Shown: positions 25,007-33,784 of the stretch, piece after piece
How positions within the stretch are numbered: position 1 is the first letter of the stretch
How the letters are laid out: each line of letters starts with the position of its first letter
NCBI RefSeq assembly: GCF_900099915.1
Contig: NZ_FNDB01000011.1
Location: 1 to 64,000, forward strand
Direction of reading: 5' to 3'
Origin: Flavobacterium omnivorum
GTDB lineage: Bacteria > Bacteroidota > Bacteroidia > Flavobacteriales > Flavobacteriaceae
Length of the DNA stretch: 64,000 bases
Position numbers and translations under genes: made by a program
Notes under the pieces: model-generated
The model's database searches: none
What the model was told of the DNA's origin: nothing
Seen by the model: the letters and a program-made list of their open reading frames with translations, nothing else

Positions 25007-26851
25007 TTAATTTACAATTAGATTTTTAGTACTAGATTGCGTGTTGCTTGTGATCTTAATTACGTATACCCCTTTTTGTAGATTGTTTACGGTAACAGCA
25101 GAGCTGTTACTAAAATCTTTTTCAAAAACTTTTTGACCTAATACTGAAAACACTTGAACATTGTAGTTTTCATTTGGATTTCCGAAATTTATTTTGAAGT
25201 TACCGTTTGATGGGTTTGGATAGATTGTAAAAGCACTAGCGTCAAAATCATCGTTGGATAAAGTAGCTAAGGAATGACTTCCAATCCCATTACAAGTATC
25301 TTTGGCATAAAGATCCCATTCTGCTGCTTTATTGAAAGTTGTATTTGGTGCAGCAATACTTGGTTTTCTTCTTAGCGTTTCATCAATAGCAAAATTTGAT
25401 GCTCCTCCGCTAAATGTTCCAATAATATCGATTAGGATCCCATTTTTAAACAAGCCCATTGGGTCATTACCGTTAAAAGCTTCTTGAGCAGATGATAAGT
25501 TTGCATTAGAGGATGTATAACAACTAACAGCTATTTGTGGATCAACTAAAACGAATACAGCACCTGAGTTTAACGTTCCAGTCAAACTTAATCCAGCGCT
25601 CCATGCTCCAGCACCATTAGATTGTTTTCTAATGGAGTACCCTGTCAAGTCAACTGCAGCTCCAGTAAAATTGGCGATTTCTAATGCTTTGTTAAAACTG
25701 CTTCCTTCAACATATTCTGAAAAGAATAGCTCTTTAGCTCCAGATCCACCTGCTGGGGTAGCAGTAGTTGTTCCTGTTACTGTTGCACTTGCTGCAGAGG
25801 AGTTTCTCTCATCGTCTCTCGTAATGATATAAAAGTTGTAGCTAGTAGAAGCTAATAACCCAGAAACAGTTGCAGTTAATCCAGTTTCAGTGGATTTAAA
25901 AGTGTCGTTTACATATATATCATACCCTTTAACAGCTATATTGTCTGAGGCTGCAGACCAAGTTAATCTTGCTGAATTTGAAGTAATGTCAGTCACTGCT
26001 AAATTTGTAGCAGCAGTAGGAGCTTCTGTATCTGTAGGTTCTGTAGTCCAAACAGCTGTTACATAACTTGGATTGTCAATATAAGGATTTCTGTTGTTTT
26101 GACGCGCAAAAATAGCGTTGTTACGTGCAATCTCTCTGGCACTTACTGGATCTTGATTGTGCCAAGCTAACAATTGATTTAGAAATGCCATGGTAAATAC
26201 CTTGCTAGTTGAATTATTGAACATTGGGTAATTGTATCCGGCAACCGTATTTTCATAACGAGTTGCAAAATAGAAATACATTCTGGCAATATCCCCTTTG
26301 AATTCATCAATTGGTTCAAAAACAAGACCTGAGTAACCAGCAGTTGTGCTGGCTCCAAGTTTACTTCCGTTAAGAGTAGTTTGAGTTGCAGTTGTTACTA
26401 CAGAATGGGGATAATTGGATCGGATTCCGTTCACTTCTCCGTCAGTAGGAGTAATAAAATGCGCATCCGAAACCATTGGTGATGCTTCGCTAAATATAGA
26501 TTGTGGAATAATGTGTTCTCGATTGTAACAATCGCCTTCTTTAGCGTAACCACTAGATCCGCATCGCTGCGCAGTTGCAATGCTGTACGTGTATGGATCT
26601 GTTCCCGCTGGATTCTCGGAATACATGTCTAAAACTGAACCATCTTTTTCAAAGAAATTATCAATATCTGACGTTTCATAGGTGATATATAATCCTGCGT
26701 ACGTTTGTACTGTATGGTCTTTTATAATATTGTACAATTGAGTTTTCAACGTATAACCAGTTCCTGTTGCATTTGCATAGTAGCCATCTGGCGCTTGTGC
26801 AAAACCGGCTGTAAAAATAAATAATAAGAGTAAAGAGTAGATTTGTTTCAT
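25007..26851 (-). CDS. secreted endonuclease I paralogue with the same domain layout
   Basis: 614 residues with the same order of parts as the next gene downstream: signal peptide (cut after GFA), endonuclease I domain with NREHIIPQS and SDAHFITPTDGEVNGIRSNY, fibronectin III, lamin-tail and a type IX sorting tail (TIYPNPSNGNFKINF ... STKNLIVN). The catalytic residues are present, so both should be active. Differences such as RCGSSGYAKEGDCYN in place of RCGTYSVEGDCYN show an older duplication. Each copy has its own terminator, so they seem to be separate transcription units. Confidence 0.9.
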   Translation of the reverse strand: MKQIYSLLLLFIFTAGFAQAPDGYYANATGTGYTLKTQLYNIIKDHTVQTYAGLYITYETSDIDNFFEKDGSVLDMYSENPAGTDPYTYSIATAQRCGSSGYAKEGDCYNREHIIPQSIFSEASPMVSDAHFITPTDGEVNGIRSNYPHSVVTTATQTTLNGSKLGASTTAGYSGLVFEPIDEFKGDIARMYFYFATRYENTVAGYNYPMFNNSTSKVFTMAFLNQLLAWHNQDPVSAREIARNNAIFARQNNRNPYIDNPSYVTAVWTTEPTDTEAPTAATNLAVTDITSNSARLTWSAASDNIAVKGYDIYVNDTFKSTETGLTATVSGLLASTSYNFYIITRDDERNSSAASATVTGTTTATPAGGSGAKELFFSEYVEGSSFNKALEIANFTGAAVDLTGYSIRKQSNGAGAWSAGLSLTGTLNSGAVFVLVDPQIAVSCYTSSNANLSSAQEAFNGNDPMGLFKNGILIDIIGTFSGGASNFAIDETLRRKPSIAAPNTTFNKAAEWDLYAKDTCNGIGSHSLATLSNDDFDASAFTIYPNPSNGNFKINFGNPNENYNVQVFSVLGQKVFEKDFSNSSAVTVNNLQKGVYVIKITSNTQSSTKNLIVN

Positions 26852-27002
26852 AGTTTGATTCTTGGTTTAATTTGGTTTTAAAATGAATTTTTATGTTGTA
26901 ATCGGAATTTGGTCAAAACTACTATTTATATCACAGTTTAATGTTACTAGATGTTTAATTAAATGAAGTGTTTTTTTATATGCAGTTAATAATTACTGTT
27001 TT

Positions 27003-28529
27003 CTATTTGGGAAAGGCTTTGCTTTGATACGCACCTAAATCAGGGGGTAGCGTTCTAGTAGTTCCTAAAATATCTAAGGGAATTAAATAAACCGAATTCC
27101 CTTTTGCGAAAGCGGAAGAAGTTGCATCAATGTTCAATTTATGCTGTGGAACACTCAAAAATTTAGGGTCCTTATTCAAAATTATACCATTATAATGTGC
27201 TGTGTCCGCAGTAAATTGATAATTGGGATTGGTGGTAAATGGATTGGACACGTTGTCAAATTTGATGAGACAATGGTTGAACTGGTATTCAAAAGTAGCT
27301 TCACTTTTTTTATTCAAAATCATCTCATTGGAATAGGAGCCATAAATGATACAATTATTAAAAGTAGCAGCAGTCAAATCTCGCGCTTCAGGAATTGCTC
27401 CCGTAATATTGTTGCTAATAAAAACGGTCACTTGTTGCGAACTATTCCAGTTATTGTTGAAAGTGCAATGGGAGAATTTATAATTTCCTCCATACGTACA
27501 AGCTAAACTCGCTTGCCCAGCATTGTTAATGACTACGTTTTCGGCATTGATTTTTGCGGTCTGCGCCAAAATTCCGTAGTTTGCTGAGTTGTAAATTTGT
27601 GCATTTTTGATTGATGCTGTGGTGCCATCATTATTTTGAATCAACAAGCCTATGGTAGCATTTTTTATTGTGAGGTTTTTTATTGTGTTATTGGTGCTGC
27701 CGTCAGTAAGCCAAATCGTTCCCCATTGTCCTGGTACGTTTGAAAAATTAGTTTCTAAACGATCGCCTTCAAAAACAACTTCGTTTTCGAGCTTGTCCGT
27801 TGTAGAAAGTGCTCCATTGACTTGTATCGAAGCTTTATTGGCTACAATAAGTCCAGAATTAGCATGAAAATGCACTCTAGTTCCAGCTTCAAAAGTGGCC
27901 GTTTTGTTTGAAGGAATCGCTGCATAGCCATAAATCACATACGGTTTGTCATTGGTAAATTGCAATTCATTTCCGTTTATGGGATCATTTTCATCCAGAT
28001 AAAAACCATCTATTTTTTCATTTCCAATGGGCAGTGTTTCAGTGGTTCCATCAGCAAAACGCTTTGGATACAGGAAAACAGCGTCTTGAATCAGCGTAAC
28101 CAGTTCTATATTTTGTAGGTTTTCGCCGCTGTCAAACTGAATTTGATCGGTATATAAAAAATCGCTTGGGTTAGCATCAGCAGTATTAGCAGTAGTTTCT
28201 ATAAAAATATACAAACTGTCTTTGGCTAAAAGGTCCACATTGTTGAAAATTTTACCTTCTGTTCCCTGCATTCCATCAACGGTCATTCGGTATTTAGAAC
28301 TTAATCCTTTTCCTAATTTAATACTTGGAATGGTAATGTCATTTTTACTTTTGTTGTATACTTTGAGTCGGTACGTACTGGAACCAATGTTTGAGAAAAC
28401 AGTGTCGAGATAAATCGTATCCTTGGAAAACATTAAATCTCCAGTGCTGGCTACGGTCTCAAAATCAGATCGACAGGAACAAATAGAAAGTACTATTCCA
28501 ATAAAAAGCAAGACTATTTTGGTTCGCAT
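27003..28529 (-). CDS. right-handed beta-helix lipoprotein of unknown function
   Basis: 508 residues. The signal ends in a lipoprotein-like SICSCRSDF (first cysteine near 17-19). The first 170 residues look like an immunoglobulin-type domain (SSTYRLKVYNKSKNDITIPS). The rest carries parallel beta-helix turns of the pectate-lyase type (VIYGYAAIPSNKTATFEAGT, then LTIKNATIGLLIQNN, NAENVVINNAGQ, NCIIYGSYSNEM). It ends in DLGAYQSKAF, as many such Bacteroidota proteins do. It is probably surface-exposed and may bind polysaccharide, but no catalytic residues are identified. It is divergent from the thioesterase gene. Confidence 0.65.
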   Translation of the reverse strand: MRTKIVLLFIGIVLSICSCRSDFETVASTGDLMFSKDTIYLDTVFSNIGSSTYRLKVYNKSKNDITIPSIKLGKGLSSKYRMTVDGMQGTEGKIFNNVDLLAKDSLYIFIETTANTADANPSDFLYTDQIQFDSGENLQNIELVTLIQDAVFLYPKRFADGTTETLPIGNEKIDGFYLDENDPINGNELQFTNDKPYVIYGYAAIPSNKTATFEAGTRVHFHANSGLIVANKASIQVNGALSTTDKLENEVVFEGDRLETNFSNVPGQWGTIWLTDGSTNNTIKNLTIKNATIGLLIQNNDGTTASIKNAQIYNSANYGILAQTAKINAENVVINNAGQASLACTYGGNYKFSHCTFNNNWNSSQQVTVFISNNITGAIPEARDLTAATFNNCIIYGSYSNEMILNKKSEATFEYQFNHCLIKFDNVSNPFTTNPNYQFTADTAHYNGIILNKDPKFLSVPQHKLNIDATSSAFAKGNSVYLIPLDILGTTRTLPPDLGAYQSKAFPK

Positions 28530-28644
28530 CTGGTTGTATTTTTTGTAAAAATAGGAAAAATCTATTTTCGAAATCAGAATAACAATTGTAATTACTGTTT
28601 TGTGACTTATCTTTTATTTAATTTTACATTTTTAAAGCAAAAAT

Positions 28645-29082
28645 ATGACATTCGACAAAGAAAAAATACTTCAATATTGCAATCACGTTTCTAAAAACAC
28701 CTTAATGCAGACGTTAAATATTGAATACACGGACGCAGGAGAAGATTTTTTAGTAGCTACAATGCCCGTTAATCCTTCTGTACATCAGCCAATGGGATTA
28801 TTGCATGGTGGAGCGTCAGTGGCTTTAGCAGAAAGTGTAGGTAGTGCCGCTTCTATGATTTATGTAAATTCCGAACTAAGCGAGGTGCGCGGAATTGAAA
28901 TTTCAGCCAATCATTTGAAAGCTAAACGAGACGGTATTGTAACGGCAACCGCACGAATCGTGCATAAAGGACGAAGCATTCATCTTTGGGAAATACGAAT
29001 TACGGATGAAAAGAATACCTTAATATCGCTTTGTAAATTGACAAATATGATTTTGCCAAAAAGAAAAAGCGTAGATAAATAG
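28645..29082 (+). CDS. menI: 1,4-dihydroxy-2-naphthoyl-CoA thioesterase, hotdog fold
   Basis: 145-residue hotdog thioesterase. It matches the E. coli MenI/YdiI type, with Q48 in the HQPMG segment, H54 in LLHGGASVALAES and E63, the residues named for that enzyme. MenI releases dihydroxynaphthoate from its CoA ester in menaquinone synthesis. The next gene is isochorismate synthase, the entry enzyme of the same pathway, which supports the assignment. PaaI-type thioesterases share the fold, so the substrate is inferred. Confidence 0.75.
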   Translation: MTFDKEKILQYCNHVSKNTLMQTLNIEYTDAGEDFLVATMPVNPSVHQPMGLLHGGASVALAESVGSAASMIYVNSELSEVRGIEISANHLKAKRDGIVTATARIVHKGRSIHLWEIRITDEKNTLISLCKLTNMILPKRKSVDK

Positions 29083-29137
29083 TTGCATTTTACTTGTGAC
29101 TAAAGCCAAAAAGAAAGGCAAGGAAAAGCACTAAAAT

Positions 29138-29178
29138 GGTTTTAACAAAAATCTGCCAGATGATAAAACCCTTTTTTT
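29138..29178 (+). terminator. hairpin between the thioesterase and isochorismate synthase genes
   Basis: GGTTTTA and TAAAACC form a 7-base stem, with a smaller ATCT-GCC-AGAT stem in the loop and a T run after it. It is a candidate weak terminator or attenuator inside the menaquinone gene pair. Confidence 0.4.
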
Positions 29179-29208
29179 CAATAGAATTTATATATTAAAA
29201 CATTAGAA

Positions 29209-30288
29209 ATGATTGATTTTTTTATAAAAGTAAAACAGCAAAAAGCTCAAAATTTACCTTTTGTATTGTATCGGAAACCAAATAATATCAAATTAATTGG
29301 TTTTTTTCAAAATAACGATCACTTATATTTTGCCGAGAATTTTGAAGAGACCGGATTTGTTTTCGCTCCTTTTCAAGGAAGCCAAATGATATTGATTCCC
29401 AGAAATCAATCCGTAAAATGGGAAACATTAGTGACTTCTTCTGATGAAAATAATGCTCTGGATTTCAAAGATTCAGAAGATATTAAAGCCAAAGAACATT
29501 TTGAAGGGCTTGTACAAAAGGGAATTAACGCTATTGCAAAAGGTACTTTGAAAAAAGTAGTAGTGTCTCGGAAAGAAATTGTTAGTGTGTCAAATTTTGA
29601 TTTAGTTTCAAATTTCGAAAAATTAATTCAAACTTATCCCACTGCTTTTTGCTATTGCTGGTTTCATCCCAAAATAGGTTTATGGATGGGCGCTTCACCG
29701 GAGCGATTACTAAAGGCCAATTCAGATACTTTTTATACAATGTCATTAGCAGGTACTCAAAAAATGCAGCCTTCAAAAGAAGTAGTTTGGAAAAAAAAGG
29801 AAATAGATGAACAGCAATTTGTAACTGATTTCATTTTGAATAATTTAAAGGATTTGACTTCAGAAGTAGCTTTTTCTAGTCCGTACACTGTACAAGCTGG
29901 AACTTTAGCACATATTAAAACAGACATTGAAGGTGTAATTAACGAGCATTCAAGCTTAAAAGAAGTTGTTTCCGTTTTGCACCCGACGCCTGCCGTTTGT
30001 GGATTACCAAAAGAAGTCGCAAAAAATTTTATTTTGGAAAATGAAGGCTATGACCGAGAATATTATACCGGTTTTTTAGGTGAATTAAACAAGGAAGGAT
30101 TCAATACTGGAGAGATAAAATCCGATCTGTATGTGAATTTGCGATGCATGCAAATCAAAGACGATTCGAAACGCGCAATCACTCAAGCGCAGTTGTATGT
30201 GGGCTGCGGCATTACAAAAGATAGTATTCCAGAAAATGAATGGAAGGAAAGCGTTAATAAATCTGCTACAATGAAACAAGTGCTGTAG
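29209..30288 (+). CDS. menF: isochorismate synthase
   Basis: Converts chorismate to isochorismate, the first step of menaquinone synthesis. The 359-residue chorismate-binding domain has the expected segments: KKVVVSRKEIVSV, GASPERLLKANSDTFYTMSL (about 161-180), AGTQKM, HPTPAVCGLPKEVA, GYDREYYTGFLG and LYVGCGITKDS. These occur in isochorismate and anthranilate synthases alike. The adjacent MenI-type thioesterase gene and the lack of a glutamine amidotransferase partner favour menaquinone. A siderophore entC role is less likely, since no siderophore genes are near. Confidence 0.85.
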   Translation: MIDFFIKVKQQKAQNLPFVLYRKPNNIKLIGFFQNNDHLYFAENFEETGFVFAPFQGSQMILIPRNQSVKWETLVTSSDENNALDFKDSEDIKAKEHFEGLVQKGINAIAKGTLKKVVVSRKEIVSVSNFDLVSNFEKLIQTYPTAFCYCWFHPKIGLWMGASPERLLKANSDTFYTMSLAGTQKMQPSKEVVWKKKEIDEQQFVTDFILNNLKDLTSEVAFSSPYTVQAGTLAHIKTDIEGVINEHSSLKEVVSVLHPTPAVCGLPKEVAKNFILENEGYDREYYTGFLGELNKEGFNTGEIKSDLYVNLRCMQIKDDSKRAITQAQLYVGCGITKDSIPENEWKESVNKSATMKQVL

Positions 30289-30341
30289 AAGATTTGGTTT
30301 AGATAATTAGTAAGTTTCGATATTAAAAAAAAACAAATAAA

Positions 30342-31058
30342 ATGAAATTAGATATACTGGCTTTTGGTGCGCATCCTGATGATGTGGAATTGGGTTGTGC
30401 AGGAACCATTTTAAAAGAAATCTCGTTAGGAAAAACGGTGGGAATAATTGATTTGACTCGTGGCGAATTAGGAACTCGCGGATCTGCTGCAATAAGAGAT
30501 CAGGAAGCTAGTGCAGCTGCTGCTATTTTGGGCGTTTCTGTCCGTGAAAATTTAGAAATGCGAGATGGATTTTTTGTCAATGATGAAAACCATCAAATGG
30601 AAATCATAAAAATGATTCGTAAATACCAACCAGAAATAGTTTTATGCAATGCGATTGATGACCGTCACATCGATCATGCAAAGGGAAGCAAGTTGGTTTC
30701 AGATGCTTGTTTTTTAGCTGGATTGATAAAAATAGAAACCACAGAAGCGGGAGAGAAGCAGACTGCCTGGCGACCTAAAATTGTATATCATTACATTCAA
30801 TGGAAAAATATAGAGCCTGATTTTGTGGTTGACATTACGGGTTTTACAGATAGAAAGATTGCAGCGATCTTGGCTTACAGTTCTCAGTTTTATGATGCCA
30901 ATTCGAACGAGCCTGAGTCCCCAATTACGAGTAAAAACTTCTTGGAAAGCCTAAATTACCGTTCTAGAGATTTGGGACGGCTTTCTGGAGTAGAACATGC
31001 AGAAGGTTTTACGGTAGAAAGATATTTGGCAGTCAATAGCTTAGGAGATTTGATCTAA
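30342..31058 (+). CDS. bshB1: bacillithiol biosynthesis deacetylase BshB1
   Basis: Zinc deacetylase of the LmbE/PIG-L family that removes the acetyl group from GlcNAc-malate in bacillithiol synthesis. The 238-residue protein has AHPDD (10-14) with GCAGT, and DDRHIDHAKGSK (H109, D111, H112). The segment LTRGELGTRGSA (38-49) is typical of BshB1. Bacillithiol is the usual low-molecular thiol in many Bacteroidota. It follows the isochorismate synthase gene by 53 bases. Confidence 0.88.
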   Translation: MKLDILAFGAHPDDVELGCAGTILKEISLGKTVGIIDLTRGELGTRGSAAIRDQEASAAAAILGVSVRENLEMRDGFFVNDENHQMEIIKMIRKYQPEIVLCNAIDDRHIDHAKGSKLVSDACFLAGLIKIETTEAGEKQTAWRPKIVYHYIQWKNIEPDFVVDITGFTDRKIAAILAYSSQFYDANSNEPESPITSKNFLESLNYRSRDLGRLSGVEHAEGFTVERYLAVNSLGDLI

Positions 31059-31085
31059 AATAGATGTAAATTTTTAAAAAAATTA

Positions 31086-31116
31086 TTTGCAAAAGTAAAC
31101 TTATGTTGTATATTTG
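31086..31116 (+). promoter_or_regulatory. promoter of tRNA-His
   Basis: TTTG (31086-31089), 19 bases, then TATATTTG (31109-31116) is an exact match to the Bacteroidota consensus TTTG-N19-TAnnTTTG. It lies 18 bases ahead of the tRNA. Confidence 0.75.
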
Positions 31117-31133
31117 CCACCGCTAAGCAGTAT

Positions 31134-31208
31134 GGTGGTTGTAGCTCAGTTGGTTAGAGCATCGGTTTGTGGTACCGAGGGTCGCGGGTTCGAGCCCCGT
31201 CTCCCACC
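31134..31208 (+). tRNA. tRNA-His (GTG)
   Basis: A full cloverleaf: the D arm GCTC ... GAGC, an anticodon stem TCGGT/ACCGA with loop TTGTGGT (anticodon GTG, histidine), and a T arm GCGGG-TTCGAGC-CCCGT. A templated G precedes position 1, as required for tRNA-His, and pairs with the discriminator C. The 3' CCA is not fully encoded. The acceptor stem (GTGGTTG with CTCCCAC) shows two opposed pyrimidines in the middle. Confidence 0.93.
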
Positions 31209-31217
31209 CAAAAAGGT

Positions 31218-31248
31218 AAAAGCCTCTCAGAAATGAGAGGCTTTTTTT
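31218..31248 (+). terminator. terminator of tRNA-His
   Basis: AAGCCTCTCA-GAAA-TGAGAGGCTT followed by a T run, 10 bases past the tRNA. Confidence 0.85.
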
Positions 31249-31260
31249 GTGGAATAACGT

Positions 31261-31306
31261 GTTGAATTTCAATTTTATAAAACACTGAGTTTATTTGAAA
31301 TTTCAA
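31261..31306 (-). terminator. possible terminator of the ferritin-like pair
   Basis: GTTGAATTTCAA (31261-31272) and TTTGAAATTTCAAC (31293-31306) form an imperfect inverted repeat just past the stop at 31314. The stem is AT-rich and the support is weak. Confidence 0.3.
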
Positions 31307-31313
31307 CTAATAA

Positions 31314-32144
31314 TTACACGATAAATAGATTCGCGATAGTAACAGTTTCAGCTGTAGTTAAGGGCTCATCATAAGCTTCAGATCCGGCAGCTGCTCCAAA
31401 AAGTGTGGCTGTATTGTAACCTACCTGAGTGGTAACTTGTTCACCGTCATAAACTGCTTGAGTTGCCGCAGGCATTCCAGCTCCTCTTTCGTTTCCAGTA
31501 ATCCATCCTTTTAAACCCCGTAATCTTCTTACTTCCGAGGCATGGCGGGCTTCCACTGAATGAATTTGCAATGCTGCTGTTAATAAATCAGGGGTAGATA
31601 TTAAATTAGCAGCTTGTCCTTTATAGGCACGAACTCCCGTATCTTCAAAAGCTTGTGCCAAAGCCAGAAATTGAGCGTATGCTGCAGTTTTTCCAATTCC
31701 AGTTGCATTAAAAGGATCAAAAGCACCACCAACAGTAAAATCAAAAGTGGGTTTGGCAACAAAATTAGCACTTCCAGATCCTCCTAAACCTGCAATCAGG
31801 AAGGTAACGTGATCAGTTTCATGTGCAGAAATTTGCATAAATACTTTTTCTTCTCGGCCACCTGTTGGAATTACTCCTGAGGCTAAACCCATAATATAGA
31901 ATTCTTTTTCTAAATATTCCAGAGTTAGCGCCAGTTGCAGGGCTCCAATTGGAGTTGCAGGTGTAGGACTAATATCAGCAGCAAATGCATTAGAGGAAGT
32001 TAACCCAGCAAGACCAAACGGCACAGCTGCTAATGCAGCATTTTTACCTAAATGTCCAAATAAATTGAAACTGTCTCTTCTTGAACCTTTACCATTCATT
32101 AAATTCTCATTGGTAAACGGTTCTAAAAATTTTAATATGTTCAT
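31314..32144 (-). CDS. ferritin-like domain protein
   Basis: 276 residues, with a long N-terminal leader (about 1-55, KGSRRDSFNLFGHLGKNAAL then AVPFGLAGLTSSNAFA) that resembles a twin-arginine signal (SRRDSFNL). The ferritin-like four-helix domain follows, with candidate metal ligands in LTLEYLEKEFYIMG, HETDHVTFL, QAFEDTGVRAYKG and HSVEARHASEVRRLRG. This domain (DUF4439/desiccation-protein type) is expected outside the cytoplasm. Its role is not established. It follows a related gene by 21 bases, and the two probably form a co-transcribed pair. Confidence 0.78.
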   Translation of the reverse strand: MNILKFLEPFTNENLMNGKGSRRDSFNLFGHLGKNAALAAVPFGLAGLTSSNAFAADISPTPATPIGALQLALTLEYLEKEFYIMGLASGVIPTGGREEKVFMQISAHETDHVTFLIAGLGGSGSANFVAKPTFDFTVGGAFDPFNATGIGKTAAYAQFLALAQAFEDTGVRAYKGQAANLISTPDLLTAALQIHSVEARHASEVRRLRGLKGWITGNERGAGMPAATQAVYDGEQVTTQVGYNTATLFGAAAGSEAYDEPLTTAETVTIANLFIV

Positions 32145-32165
32145 AATGATAAGATTTAAGTTTAA

Positions 32166-32909
32166 TTAGGGTAAAAATTGTGCAGTAAAAGAAGTTGTTA
32201 TAAATCCACCGGCAATAGGTAGCACTTCAGAAGGATTTTTTACGACATCAAGTCCGCTAGTCGTGTTTATTACATCATCACCAGCAAAATCAGCGGAATT
32301 GGGATTAATTAAACTTCTAATCGCAGAAGCATGACGTGCTTCGACCGAAACAATTTTTCCAGCCAATAGCAAATAATCAGGATTTGTTAACAATTTACCA
32401 GCACCATTGTAAGCCGCAACTCCAGTGTCTTCTAAAGCTTTTGCAGTGGCTAAAACTTCATTTCGGCTATTGAAATTTAAACTACCATAACTAAACGCCA
32501 AATTTGGAAGTAATTGAACGCTTGGATTAGGAAGGGCACCGGTTAATGCAGTTTTGAAAAATTCTCTGTGAATTACTTCATGATAATACAAATCAGTTAG
32601 AACTTGTCGTTCGCTTGCATTAAAAGTTGTTGTGAAGTTGCTTGCATTAACTACTTTCGTATAAAAGTCGGCTTCTAACTGCTCTAATGCGTAAGCATAA
32701 CTCAGTACACCTAAATCGTTGCCGCCTAAATCAAATTTTCCATTTCGAACACCTGGAAATTTATCATCAGCAGCGGGATTGTCATCATCGTTACATCCCA
32801 TCATAATCAGTCCTGTGCTGGCAACGACCAGTCCGCTGATTTTAAGAAATTCCCGTCGACCTTTGAGGGTAGCGGAACTTACTTCATTAATTTTCACTTC
32901 ATTTTTCAT
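32166..32909 (-). CDS. ferritin-like domain protein with Tat lipoprotein signal
   Basis: 247 residues. The signal reads KGRREFLKISGLVVASTGLI with a lipobox MMGC (C39), so it is a twin-arginine lipoprotein. The following domain carries the ferritin-like pattern: ALEQLEADFYTKV, YYHEVIHREFFKT, KALEDTGVAAYNG and IVSVEARHASAIRS. It is paralogous to the next gene and was probably co-exported with it. Tat export fits a metal cofactor loaded in the cytoplasm, but no metal has been shown from sequence. Confidence 0.8.
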   Translation of the reverse strand: MKNEVKINEVSSATLKGRREFLKISGLVVASTGLIMMGCNDDDNPAADDKFPGVRNGKFDLGGNDLGVLSYAYALEQLEADFYTKVVNASNFTTTFNASERQVLTDLYYHEVIHREFFKTALTGALPNPSVQLLPNLAFSYGSLNFNSRNEVLATAKALEDTGVAAYNGAGKLLTNPDYLLLAGKIVSVEARHASAIRSLINPNSADFAGDDVINTTSGLDVVKNPSEVLPIAGGFITTSFTAQFLP

Positions 32910-33784
32910 AATTAAACATTTAAAAGTTAGTAATCAAATTTGGTAACCCATGCGTATTATAGAACTTGATATTGATTCAGGTGGAAGTAATTTTTATAAT
33001 TATTGCTTTTTTTATGCGATTCTCTTTTCTGATTGGTATCCTAGCTTTTTTTCTATGTTGCGAAGGTGGAATCTAATTTTGAGTATGAAAAAAATATTCT
33101 CTGCTTACTCTTTACTCAATACTGTTAGTAAAGCACTTAAAGTAGCACTGTGATGATTGGTGTTTTAATGAGTTCAAATTTAGGCATAAAGCTTTATTGA
33201 AAACTTATACAATTCGTTCTAAAATTTATAGAATTATTGTAATGCGTTATATAACAGTAAATTATATTTTACTTCTAGGTTTGGTTTGAAATATAATGGC
33301 ATTAATATCAAGAAAGAATTAACTCAAGGATTGGAGCTAGATTTTCAACTGGAAAGGCTTTAACTTAAGAAATAGTTGTAGTTTTAATACAAATCCTAAT
33401 AAGCATTTGAATCAGTCTGTAATTTATTCGAATGGAAACACTTTAGAAGAATTAATATTTTACTAATGAAGGTATTTTAAACTAAAAAAATCAATAAATT
33501 AATCACCTTTTGCTACGAAAGGTTTTGCGAGATTGCAGTTACTATTTTATTAGCTTGAATCGTAAAAAAAAGTAAAAAATCACATTGAAGTCGATAAGGT
33601 TATTTAGAATTTTCTTATATATCGAGTCAAGAAAATAGCTTTTTTAGTGCTTATTGGGCCTTTAGGTTTTAAATTCTTTGGATTAAATCAATCGTATTTT
33701 CTTTTGTCTATCTTTGAACGCCTTAGATAGTCAAATCAATTGATTATAAGCTTTCAAAATTTAAAATATTATTTAAATAATTTA
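32910..33784. other. long intergenic region
   Basis: Between the divergent ferritin-like genes and the kinase gene about 870 AT-rich bases hold no supported gene. The only longer open frame (32950-33153) looks random in composition. A TATCTTTG at 33709-33716 could be the -7 element for the kinase gene. Confidence 0.55.
33709..33716 (+). promoter_or_regulatory. -7 element of the histidine kinase gene
   Basis: TATCTTTG matches TAnnTTTG, 68 bases before the ATG at 33785. No -33 element is found at the ideal spacing. Confidence 0.35.

Noticed and set aside
31314..32909. Rubrerythrin or bacterioferritin
   Set aside because: There is no rubredoxin domain and the proteins carry export signals. They fit the exported ferritin-like type better.
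32950..33153. 67-codon frame in the gap upstream of the ferritin-like pair
   Set aside because: The composition looks random, and no family or neighbour supports it.
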